The translations under genes and the position numbers were made by a program. The notes beneath the pieces were generated by a model, which did not search any database, had not been told where the DNA came from, and was given only the letters and a program-made list of their open reading frames with translations. This document shows, piece by piece, positions 55,219-64,000 of a DNA stretch of 64,000 nucleotides (the stretch's first letter is position 1; each line of letters opens with the position of its first letter). This stretch comes from Lactuca virosa (lineage: Eukaryota; Streptophyta; Magnoliopsida; Asterales; Asteraceae): contig CAKMRJ010005634.1 in the NCBI GenBank assembly GCA_928212115.1, positions 125,484,976 through 125,548,975 of the forward strand, written 5' to 3'.

Positions 55219-56944
55219 TGTAACATCCGGATTCCCAGGTATGTCATTTTAAGTATTTATTTTTGAGGATCATTAACCTACTCGATGAGTTGGCGCCATA
55301 ACTCGCCGAGTAGATTCGGATGGCCACATGGGTTTAATGATCTACTCGACGAGTCCGGGAGTAGACTCGCCAAGTAGGCGTTGTAAGTTGAAACCCTAAA
55401 TCCACGGGTTTGGGGCCTATATAAGGATAAGTATAGCCTCATTTGCGGCTCCCCATCTGTTTCCTTTCACTGAGAGAAACCCTAATCGCCCCCTTGAGCT
55501 TTTGAGAGAGTTTGGAGCCATTCTTTGAGATCTTTGGTGCATTTTGGTAGAGGGAAAGAGGATTCCAAGCAAGGATTGTGAAGAGGTTGCTAGATCTGCT
55601 GCTTAGACATCCAGGAGCTTCTATTCAAGGTATAAAGTTCGTACCTTTCTCTCTTGTATGGATATATCTCATGGGTTTAGAGTTAGGGCTTCATTTCCAT
55701 CTTTTTGGGGACCTTGAAGGTTTTGAGCACCTTCTTAGAAATAGACATCAGATCTGGACCTTGTGAGGTCCCTAGAGTCGAAAGTCCCCTGCTTTATGCA
55801 ACCATGTTAGCCCCTTGAATGAGAGACTTCTTCTCAATCTTGTTCTTGGCATTTTTATCCCTTTGGTGCTATGCATGAACGTAAAGCTCGAGGCTTTATG
55901 TGATATTCAGGCCTTGAGAGCTTAGATCTAGAGCGTGAGAGAGTTTTTTGCCTTGAAATCACCTGGATACAAGTTGAGACCGAACGGACTCGCCGAGTTG
56001 ATGAGCCGACTCGACGAGCCGGTTAGGGTTTGTCCCGATGAACTGAGTCAGTTGGTGACCCGTCGAGTTAGGGGTTAGCTCGTCGAGTTGGAGCTTGTCG
56101 GGGGTGCCATGAATCGACTGGACTCGACGAGTCTCCCTAGTGCACTCGACGAGTCTCCCTAGTGCACTCGACGAGTCTGGTCAAAGTTGGACCGTTGACT
56201 AGAGTTGACTTCTGTTGACTTTAGGGTTTGGTCAAAATGAGTGAAAGAGGTCAGGAAGGGTAGAATGGTCTTCTACCCACTTTTCATAGATAAGAGTAGA
56301 ATATTAACTAGAAATATTAATTCATGATAGGCGGAGGCTAGACCGAGGATTTCGGGCACGAGACTTTTACTAGCTATCTTACGAGGTGAGTCTTCTCACT
56401 ATACTTTACCTAGAGTGGTAGTTATATGTGACCAGAGGTTCTTATGTGCTTCTTGAAATATGTATGATTGTGTGATATGTATTGTATCCTATATTATTTG
56501 TTGCTTAGACCGGACTGGAGGGTACAACGAACTATGAGGCCAGAGGGTTCTCAATCAGACCGGACTGGAGGGTCCAACGAGCTAGACCGGATCAGAGGGT
56601 CCAACGAGCTACAGGACTGGAGGGTCCCGCTGAGACACATAGACCAGAGGGTCTTACAGAGTATAGCCTCGAGTGGCGAATTGTTGTATGTGGTATTTTG
56701 GGGAACTCACTAAGCATTCGTGTTTACCGTGTTATGTGTTATATGTTTCAGGTACTTCTGAGGATCGCGGGAAGGCACCGGCGTGATTGTACACACACTC
56801 TTGATATGGAGCTATGATTGTGGATCCTGGATTTGAATAATTGTATTGAAAACTTGTTGGTTGTTTTTGAGAATTAATGATGAGACATATGTTTTATGAG
56901 TTTTAAATTTGAAAATTTTGTTTTTGAAAAATCATGTCGTTACA
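55219..56944 (+). repeat. X 3' LTR
   Basis: 1,726 bp from TGTAACATCCGG to CATGTCGTTACA. It has the TATA box at 55418-55424, several CTCGACGAGT palindromes (55980-56180) and the GACCGGACTGGAGGGTCC array. At 56120-56175 the unit CTCGACGAGTCTCCCTAGTG occurs once more than in the 5' LTR. Confidence 0.93.
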
Positions 56945-56988
56945 GGTTTCTACCATTGTTTGAGTTCCTATTTGATCCTACTATATAT

Positions 56989-57246
56989 CCTTGAGAGGCA
57001 ACATGGCCGAATTTTCCTTTTCTTTTTTCTTTTTTCTTTTAATCTTTTTGCTTTTGTCACTTTACCCTCAAAACAATTAACCTTCTCCGAAAATTATCAA
57101 AATCTCGTAATTAATTACGAAAATGTCATATCATCTCGCGAGATTTTGACGATAAATAAAATCAAATCCTGGCCATTTATTTTTCAATCTTAAGGCCAAA
57201 AATTGTCATCACGGTTTCTATCATTGTTTGAGTTCCTATTTGATCC

Positions 57247-57249
<3 letters not shown>
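56989..57249. repeat. Tandem-duplicated unit, copy 2
   Basis: Second copy of the unit split by X. It ends TTGAGTTCCTATTTGATCCTAC at the (TA)27 tract. Copy 1 (after X) ends in the same words plus TATATAT at 56988. Confidence 0.85.

Positions 57250-57303
<54 letters not shown>
57250..57303. repeat. (TA)27 microsatellite
   Basis: 54 bp of pure TA between the M2 right end and the M3 left end. Its flanks GATCCTAC and GTAGGATC are mutually complementary. Confidence 0.97.
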
Positions 57304-57306
<3 letters not shown>

Positions 57307-57537
57307 GGATCAAAAATGGTCCCTGTGGTTGGCAAATTTATGTGGTTTTAGTCCAAAAAGTTTTGGTGGTGCACCAATGGTCCAAAATTGAATATTTTAT
57401 TGTTTTTGGTCCCTGTTGACTTGAAAAGTCTATTATGCCCTTTAGATTTGTTTTTTTAATTTTTTTGTATTTATATTAATGTTTTTAAATAACTGAAAAT
57501 ACAAACACCAATATCTCTTTATCTCTTTCTCCCTCCC

Positions 57538-57543
57538 CCCCCC

Positions 57544-57587
<44 letters not shown>
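57538..57587. repeat. C-run and (CT)n tract inside the M3 left arm
   Basis: About 14 C followed by (CT)n of more than 30 bp. Confidence 0.9.
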
Positions 57588-57590
<3 letters not shown>

Positions 57591-58675
57591 ACATCTTCGC
57601 TCAACTATAAAGAACATACATAGTACAAACCATTTTAATAACACCCACCATCCGGCTACCACCATCATCGTTCGCCACCACCAGTCGTTGTCAACCACCT
57701 CCATTTTCCCCACTTTCACCCTCACGTCTCCTTCCTTAACCCGATAACCCTCCACCAACATCATTCGTCAAGCTCCACCATCTTCTCACCATCCATGAAG
57801 ACCTGAGTTTGAATCTTGTCCCCGACTAAATCAAACAGATCGACAGGTTTAAAGAACAGGTCAGCGATGGTTTCGGAAATCTCCGTCGATGACTATCCCC
57901 ACCAGGTACCATCACATCCCTGTGGAGAAACTTAACCAGAGATCGAACCAAAACCCTCATCCAGATGAGAAGGGTGGCGACGCTAGGGTTTCAGAAAATG
58001 AGAATGGTGGCGGCGCTAGGAGATCTAAAAAATTTTACGAAGGTGGTCGTGGCGGCTGAAAACCCACATAATTGAAAGTCGAAGGCATCGTAACCAAGAA
58101 ATCTTAGACAAATTCATGGCTTTTATCCTGATGCTAAATAGTCATGGGTTCTGGCGACTCTAGTGGTTAGATGAGACTGACCTTCTCTACTTTGCTTGGC
58201 TAACTCGAAATATGTAAGTCAAGCTCTCATGTTTGAATCCAGAAGTATGTTTGTAGCTTTGATGTCACAATGGTCTTGACTTTGATTTGTATATGGGTAG
58301 GTTTTAGAAAGGTTGGAGTTTGGCAAATGTAATTGATTTGCAGATTTTAATGACTAAAGAAGGTATCTTGAGTTGATGGTGGCTTTGAGATGATGAGATA
58401 AAGACCATGGGGGTGGAGATGGTGGTCAATTTGGTGGTTATAAGGTGGTGGTTTGTGTGATGATGGTGGTTACTGATCCGTAACCAGTCAATGAGCCTCC
58501 TTCATAGAAAGTTGTATTGGAGTATGATGATCGATGTATTGTTTGCTTGGAAGATGAAGCTGATGAAAACAGACTTTAAGGCTTCTGGTCAGGAAGTGGT
58601 GTGTTATGTGTGTGTATGTGTGTTTCTTCTGGTTTATGACAAAATGAGAGAGATGAGACAAAGTGAGAGAAAGAG

Positions 58676-58676
<1 letters not shown>

Positions 58677-58708
<32 letters not shown>
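58677..58708. repeat. (GA)n tract inside the M3 right arm
   Basis: About 15 GA units, mirrored by the (CT)n tract in the left arm. Confidence 0.9.
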
Positions 58709-58710
<2 letters not shown>

Positions 58711-58977
58711 AGTGTCTTTAAGAGTGATGGGATTTTTATTTTTTATTTATTTTTAAATTAAGTAATAAGAATACAATTAAAAGAAATTAAAAAAAATTAG
58801 TTAAGGGTATATTTGTCATTTCAAGTAGGGTATGAATTAAAATCACACAAAAACTACAACCATGGGAACAAAACCACACAAACTATCCAAAATTGAACCA
58901 CTCTTGCACCACCAAACTTTTTTGGACCAAAATTATATAATTTTGACAACCATAAGGGTCATTTTTGCAATTTAGTC

Positions 58978-58980
<3 letters not shown>

Positions 58981-59063
<83 letters not shown>
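58981..59063. repeat. (AT)n microsatellite, 83 bp
   Basis: Pure AT between the M3 right end and the M4 left end. Confidence 0.97.
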
Positions 59064-59065
<2 letters not shown>

Positions 59066-60348
59066 TAGAGGTTCATTTGAGACCATGCTAATTTTGTGAG
59101 ATATGGGGACGTGATCCTAGCCACTTATCTTGGAGATCAAAAAATAAAAAAAAAAATATAAATTGAAAAATAAAAAGAAAAATCCAACAATTCTTTTTTT
59201 TTTTAAATTATTTTTGTTATTTAATTTATCCAAAAAAATAAAAAAAATCACCGTTTTTTTATCGAAATATGAGTGAAATATTCTAATAGAATATTACACT
59301 GTAAATAATCAAATCGAATTTTTAGAATATTAGAATATTCTAATATTCTACTAAAATTGGTAGATAAGTTAAAATATTATAATATTCTACTTGAATTGTT
59401 AGATTTGTTAGAATATTCTAATATTATATTAGAACTTTTTGAATATTTATAGCTGAATATTCTAATAGAATATTCTAACATACTAAAAATTCGATTTGAA
59501 TATTTACAGTATAATATTCTAATAGAAGATTTCATGTATATTTTGAAAAAAACGGTAATTTTTTTTTTTTTTACATTTTAAAAATATTTTTTTCTGATCT
59601 CCAAAATGTATGGCTAGGACTGCGTCTCTATGTCTCACAAAATATGATAGTCTCACATGAACTAACTATGCTAATTTTGTGAGACATGAGGATGCAATCC
59701 TAGCCATTCATCTTGAAGATCAAAAAAATTTAAAAAAAAATTATAAATTGCAAAATAAAAGAAAAAATCCAAAAAAAATTTCAATATTATTTTCTTTATT
59801 AAATTATCAAAATAATAATAATAATAATAATAAATAAATAACCACTGTATTTATTTCGAAATATGAGTGAAATATTCTAATAAAATGTTAAATTGTAAAT
59901 AATCAAATCGAATTTTTAGAATGTTGGAATATTATAATTTTCTACTAAAATTTGTAGATATGTTAAAATATTCTAAATTCTACTTGAATTGTTAGATTTT
60001 TTAGAATATTCTAATATTGTATTAAATTTTTTTGAATATTTATAGTTTAATATTCTACTAGAATATTCGAACATTTTAAAAATTCGATTGGATTAATTAC
60101 AGTGTAATATTCTATTAGAATATTTTATTCATATTTCGAAAAAAACGATAATTTTTTTAATTTTGATTTATTATATTTTTTTGGATAAATTAAAGAACGA
60201 AAATAATATTTAAAAAAATAATTTTTGGATTTCTCCTTTTATTTTGCAATTTATAATTTTTATTTTTATTTTTTTGATCTCCAAGATGAGTGGCTAGGAT
60301 CGTGTCCCCATGTCTCACAAACTTAGCATGGTCTCAAATGAACCTCTA

Positions 60349-60350
<2 letters not shown>
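59064..60350. mobile_element. M4/M5: two fused inverted-repeat MITE-like elements between (TA)n tracts
   Basis: Outer ends GGTAGAGGTTCATTTGAGAC (59064) and its complement ending 60350 match over about 100 bp (GTGAGA.ATGGGGAC, ATCCTAGCCACT.ATCTTGGAGATC). The same terminal sequence occurs twice more at the centre, as a right end to about 59663 and a left end from about 59664, both lacking the outermost 10-20 bases. So two copies stand head to tail. Interiors are palindromic A/T with many TTAGAATATTCTAAT motifs. No coding sequence. Confidence 0.75.

Positions 60351-60428
<78 letters not shown>
60351..60428. repeat. (TA)24(GA)15 compound microsatellite
   Basis: 48 bp of TA followed by 30 bp of GA at the right end of M5. 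Confidence 0.97.
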
Positions 60429-60429
<1 letters not shown>

Positions 60430-60997
60430 GTGTAGTTTCTTCTTTTGGTGAGTTTTGTTCATCGAAAGAGTATTGAGGTTGATGATAATGTTGGATCCAG
60501 AATGTGTGAGAAGATGGAGATCTTGTCAGGTCATTACTACAACTTGCACTCTTCAACTGTATGCTTTATTGCTGCCTCCATACTAAATTGTAGTGTAAAC
60601 ACAAAATCACCATAGCCAAAAGCTTTAAACTCTCAATCTTATTTCATATTTTCATTCATGTTGTTACCATATCAGGGGAACATCTTTTGTGGTTATAACT
60701 ACACTCTGCAACTATGCAACTACACTCTGAAGCAGAAACTTACCCTTGCATTGTAAGTCAACGGGGGCTTATGTCTTTTAGGCTTAGATCGGTCTTTTAG
60801 TAGCAAAGTGATAAATTTAACCAACAAATGAAAAATACTAAAAACCCTACCTTCTTTGATGCGGTTTCTGTAGAGCTATACTCATGCCACATAATAAATT
60901 TAACAAACAAAGTATGAATTTAAAAGCATATGATTCTTAGTAGGTAAAATTATAAAGAATTTGAATGCAATAAAGACAATTACATTGATATTTGTAT
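60429..60997. other. Unassigned sequence
   Basis: No repeat structure or gene recognised. CAACTATGCAACTACACTCTG-like words are partly duplicated near 60705-60735. Confidence 0.3.
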
Positions 60998-61259
60998 TAT
61001 ATAAAAGGGGTAAATTACACCAATCGTCCCTCGTGCATATGCCAAAATACACGTTTAGTCCCTATTTTTAAAAAATTAACTTGGATCGTCTCTCGTTTGT
61101 TTAAATCCTGCATGCTTCATCCCTGATATATGATTTTGTTTCGATTTTAGTCCGTGTCAGATTTGAAATGACCATAATGCCCTTTGTATATTTCTTTTTC
61201 AATTAATCTAATGTTCTATTATTATTATTAATTATAAAAAAATATATGGACCCACTTAA

Positions 61260-62013
61260 TGTTGGGTTTTGAGCATTCTAACACTCATATGGTGTACATG
61301 CAACCCTATAAACCTTGGATCTATGTTTTCTCTATTATACATGCAAATATTAACTATTCCAAGGTTTCATCCTAACTAGCATATTATGAAGCACCTATAC
61401 TACAAAGTTCTAGTTAGATGACATACCTTTTGATGTAGCTTGATGTCTTCAAGCTTTAAGAGCTTAGCCCGAATAGTGTGGAAGCCTCAAATGGAATCAC
61501 AAATCACCAAAACACCTTGGAAGAACTTGAGAGAATATGTATGCACACTAAAATCGGCCCACTCTTATTTTCACACACTTGTACCAATTTTGTGAGCCAA
61601 GGACCCCTTTATATATTATGGAGGATTAGGGTTACATCCATGTAAACCCTAATACCCATGACCTTTCATTTACATAGGATCCATGGGTTAAAAGCTCCAT
61701 GGACCATCCATGAAAGCTTAGCCCAACCTAAATGAACTTGGCCCATTCCATATATATATAAGAGTCCATATTTAATTAGTTCTTTTTGATCACTTAATTA
61801 ATTCTAAATTAATTCTTGATCAATACTAATTAAATAATATGATTCCATATTAATATATTAGAACTTATAATATATTAATATAAATCAAAAATATACTATT
61901 CTCAAAAGACTATCCATATAAATTGTGCCGGTGAAGTGCAACCCAAATGGACCATGCCGGGTCGGGTCAAGTACATACCAAATATAGTTATGGACTTAGA
62001 CATTAATCCAACA
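61260..62013 (-). mobile_element. Solo copia LTR inside the MULE-type element
   Basis: 754 bp from TGTTGGGTTTTGAGC to CATTAATCCAACA with perfect target copies CTTAA at 61255-61259 and 62014-62018. It resembles the C1 LTR (shared ACATGCAACC, AATTAATTCT, ACTTAGACA..AATCCAACA) and lies in the same orientation. A minus-strand TATATAAAG near 61607-61616 may be its TATA box. Confidence 0.9.
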
Positions 62014-62018
62014 CTTAA

Positions 62019-62890
62019 TACACAATCCCACCCCACTCTTCCCAGATTTCTCTTCGTCATCCTCTTCTAAACTCTTGATAAAACCTTAAAATTATTCTTT
62101 CTTAAGTCACGGTCGATGGATAATCTCTTCGGCGAACCCTCTATCTGCGTCCATCACCATCTCCAGCCTACTGCCACCACGTTTGTCGAAAACAATCTTC
62201 GTTTTACACTCACACTACCCCTCACCACCACCCTTACCTCACCCCACTCGATCTGCTCTCCTTTTCCTTTCGTTGATCCTACTCCTATCATCATCTCTCA
62301 CCACCCCAATTGCACCTTTCATCTCCAGTTACAAATTGACTCAGATGGATTTAGAAATTGAGAGAAAAAAAGAATGAGAGGGGAAGAATATAAGTGGAGA
62401 AAGAGGAAGAGCAGCAACAGAACCGTTGCTGGTGATGGTGGTTTAATTCACCCTATTAGGTTACTTGTTCTCAATCGATCCATGTAAGTGTGGAGAATAT
62501 GTGGCTATGTTCGAATCGCCACCTGGGGTTTTAAACCACCGCCTAGGGTTTCAGATCGAGCTCCACCATCACCATCGTTTACAGATAGTCACATGTGCGT
62601 TGCCATCGCCATCATCACTTGTGCGCCGCCTAGGGTTTCTTCTGTTCGAAAACCTAGATCTGAAGTAGTGGTCCTCTATGCGGGAGAGATAGAAAGGGAG
62701 ATGTAAGTATGAGATCCGAAGAGGGGAAACATGATACAAGAGTAAAATAGATATTGTAATTGGTCGGTGTCTTAGAGTCGGTCTCCTCTGTTTGAAACCG
62801 AAGATGTCAAGGAGTTGTCGGAGCATTGGAGTCCGTCGATGTGGGTGGTCTGAAGAAGAAAAAGGGGATGGGGAAATTAGTTATCAAATA
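62019..62890. other. Gene-like filler of the MULE-type element
   Basis: Pyrimidine-rich leader-like sequence, then several short overlapping frames (62116-62361, 62465-62668 and others) without a domain I know. AACCACCGCCTAGGGTTTCAG and GCCGCCTAGGGTTTCTTC look like two exon-type copies of one phrase. Probably captured host DNA, source unknown. Confidence 0.35.
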
Positions 62891-63275
62891 TACTGACCCA
62901 TTTCTTTTTTAAATGCAATAATAACTATTTTTTATAATAAACAAATCAATAAATAATTAATAAATATAAAATAAATCAAAAAATAAATAAAATAAGGGCA
63001 AAATGGTATTTTTATGTGCGGAGGGACTAAGCATGCAAGAAAAAACAAACCTTGGGACGGTCCGAGTTAATTTTGGAAAATAAGGACTAAACATGCTTTT
63101 TGGTATATGCACAAGGGACGATTGGTGTAATTTATCCTTTATAAAAGTCTTGTTATGTGTAATAATTAAAATATACGCTTTTAGCAAATTATATAAAATT
63201 TGAATACAATTAAAACTATTATATTGAAATATGTATTATATAAAAGTCTTGTTATGTGTAATAATTAAAACAAGT

Positions 63276-63840
63276 TTAATAAGACAAATATAAAAAAAAG
63301 TAAAAGAATGCAGTCGAGGATGTGGCATTGAGGTGGAGGAAGTTTGACTATTTGACTTGAAAGGATTGAGCTTGAGCTGTCGTTTGCCACTTGAATTTTA
63401 AGTGTAAATAATGTAGATTTAAATAATAGATTACGAAGCCATGTTTTGTCATTTTTCTCCCTATTGCCATATGCATCTAACACGACCTAATTGTGTCAGA
63501 TCGTACTCTCTTTCTTATATCACAGTACACAATTATCTTTTTATTTGAAAAATGTAAAATTATTATTTTGAAAGAAACTAATAAAATATATGTATGAGTT
63601 GTACTATGAACAAATATGAATGGACATGAATATAAAAGAAACATGTTATATTGATAGTATTTATCTTAAAGGTAAGATTGGGTTCCGTGACGGAGATGGT
63701 CCAGTTTTAAAATGTAAAATTATTACTTTGAATCATTTTATATATAGACCAATTTTGGTTACGTTTTAATTCTAACCGGAAGAGAAGAGAATTAGTCGAT
63801 GTGGCAAAATGACTAGGATAATGTAATGAGTTAGGACGTA
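63276..63840. other. AT-rich sequence without a gene
   Basis: No coding frame with recognisable content. The words AAAATGTAAAATTATTA.TTTGAA occur twice (63549 and 63711). Confidence 0.35.
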
Positions 63841-63848
63841 ATCAACAA

Positions 63849-63998
63849 ACACGTGGTAAGGAACCAAAAAAAATAAGAAAATATATTATAAATAAGTAGC
63901 AAGTAAAAAAAATAAAAGAATATATTATAAAGAAGTCAATCCACATAACAACGACGGTGGTAAAAACCCAAAAACTCTAAACTTCAGCCACAAGAACA
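63849..63998 (+). promoter_or_regulatory. Possible promoter of a gene beyond the window
   Basis: A G-box/ABRE-like ACACGTGG (63849-63856), a TATA-like TATATTATAAATA (63882-63894) and an A/C-rich leader-like stretch (63940-64000) lie in that order. The 38-bp segment around the TATA box is duplicated (63868-63900 and 63905-63935). No start codon is reached in the window. Speculative. Confidence 0.25.
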
Positions 63999-64000
63999 AA

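Larger units (their letters stand above)
45647..56944 (+). mobile_element. Ty3/gypsy chromovirus X, chimeric with a family-Y LTR
   Basis: Bounded by a perfect target duplication GGTTT (45642-45646 and 56945-56949). LTRs begin TGTAACATCC and end GTCGTTACA. Order: partial 5' LTR X (45647-47037), full LTR Y (47038-49333), Y primer site and leader, Y spacer to about 50850, X gag, protease, RT, RNase H, integrase with chromodomain, purine tract, 3' LTR X (55219-56944). Domain order and chromodomain fit the Tekay/Del chromovirus clade. LTR X copies differ at about 3% by hand count. Many stops: not autonomous. Confidence 0.9.
44160..57249. mobile_element. M2: TIR element flanked by (TA)n, carrying gypsy element X
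   Basis: Left end GTCCGGATCCGGTATGAATT and, reading inward from 57249, GTAGGATCAAATAGGAACTC form inverted repeats of about 42 bp, roughly 74% alike by hand alignment. Both lie directly against (TA)n. Without X and the duplicated unit it is about 1.5 kb, with no transposase: T-rich left arm (44330-44580), a GAATCATA repeat block, then a unique part (45300-45646). Confidence 0.5.
57304..58980. mobile_element. M3: TIR element between (TA)n tracts
   Basis: The left end GTAGGATCAAAAATGGTCCC and the inward-read right end (AGACTAAATTGCAAAAATGACC) continue as inverted repeats of about 100 bp; GTCCAAAAA.GTTT.GGTGGTGCA is common to both arms. Further in, (CT)n on the left (57545-57587) and (GA)n on the right (58677-58708) also mirror each other. 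The centre (57590-58640) is richer in G/C and contains gene-like words but no sustained frame. No transposase, 1.68 kb. Resembles non-autonomous MULE-type elements, possibly with captured host sequence. Confidence 0.65.
61007..63137. mobile_element. Non-autonomous MULE-type element with long TIRs
   Basis: Left arm GGGGTAAATTACACCAATCG and right arm (inward from 63137) GGATAAATTACACCAATCG continue as inverted repeats for about 170 bp (CGTCCCT.GTGCATAT.CCAAAA, TTTAGTCC.TATTTT, GCATGCTT). The flanks are TATATAAAA (60998-61006) and TTTATAAAA (63138-63146), a 9-bp target duplication with one mismatch, the size MULEs make. The element carries a solo copia LTR. The remaining interior (62019-62890) is gene-like in composition (CCACCATCACCATCG, repeated CGCCTAGGGTTTC) but has no intact gene, as in a Pack-MULE. 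Confidence 0.75.
60935..63275. repeat. ~100-bp tandem repeat split by the MULE-type element
   Basis: AATTATATAAAATTTGAATACAATTAAA..TATTATATTGA.AT.TGTATTATATAAAA occurs at 63186-63246, and in diverged form at 60945-61006 just left of the element. GTCTTGTTATGTGTAATAATTAAAA occurs at 63147 and 63248. The element therefore inserted at the end of one unit of a short tandem array. Confidence 0.6.

Noticed and set aside
57519..57764. Minus-strand frame with an (Arg-Glu)n run
   Set aside because: Translation of the (CT)n tract in the M3 arm and its flank.
58883..59086. Frames of alternating Ile-Tyr across the TA tracts (also at 57228-57419 and 60350-60556)
   Set aside because: Translations of (TA)n, not proteins.
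1..64000. CRISPR-like arrays
   Set aside because: The tandem repeats found have no regular repeat-unique-spacer pattern. They are LTR minisatellites and MITE arms.

Overview
This window is repeat-rich nuclear DNA of a flowering plant. The long-LTR Ty3/gypsy families, with LTRs starting TGTAACGCCC or TGTAACATCC and ending GTCACA or GTTACA, and the copia LTRs of TGTTGG...CCAACA form look to me like those of Asteraceae, most likely lettuce or a close relative. That assignment rests on memory of repeat families, not on a search. The only host-type gene I can support is a minus-strand MED26/TFIIS-N-like gene at 7208-8197. Almost everything else is transposable elements, many nested in one another. 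No tRNA or rRNA gene, CRISPR array or bacterial operon was seen.

Layout. 1-7121: a Mutator-like (MULE) transposase pseudogene with a CACTA transposon end on its left (boundary 1189) and a complete solo gypsy LTR (4255-6775, target duplication CATGG) in its right half. 7208-8340: the MED26-like gene and its upstream region. 8656-9590: a 5'-truncated LINE with a (TAAA)n tail, minus strand. 10088-34984: a minus-strand gypsy element of 'family Y' that carries gag but no pol. Its 3' LTR is split by a copia element (C1, 12774-19921) and its gag by a 12.6-kb copia element (C2, 21380-33964, target duplication AGACC). C2 has gag, protease, integrase, RT and RNase H, plus a further coding region of about 3.3 kb between RNase H and the 3' LTR. 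34985-40284: a third minus-strand gypsy element (A) with 3.2-kb LTRs and only 1.3 kb of interior, inserted 17 bp into the Y 5' LTR. 40285-44081: unclassified repeat debris.

44082-60428 is a chain of terminal-inverted-repeat elements (M1 end, M2, M3, M4/M5) separated by long (TA)n microsatellites. M2 carries an 11.3-kb gypsy element (X, 45647-56944, target duplication GGTTT) with a decayed chromovirus gag-pol. The X 5' LTR is broken by a full family-Y LTR with Y's primer-binding site and leader, so the element now has two different 5' LTRs and one 3' LTR. 61007-63137 is a non-autonomous MULE-type element with long inverted repeats that carries a solo copia LTR (61260-62013, target duplication CTTAA).

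Relative ages from my hand alignments: C2 LTRs differ at about 9% of positions and X LTRs at about 3%, so C2 inserted earlier. Y must predate C1, C2 and A, which sit inside it. No retroelement here looks autonomous. Several stop codons in X lie where the family has CAG, as expected from deamination of methylated CHG sites.
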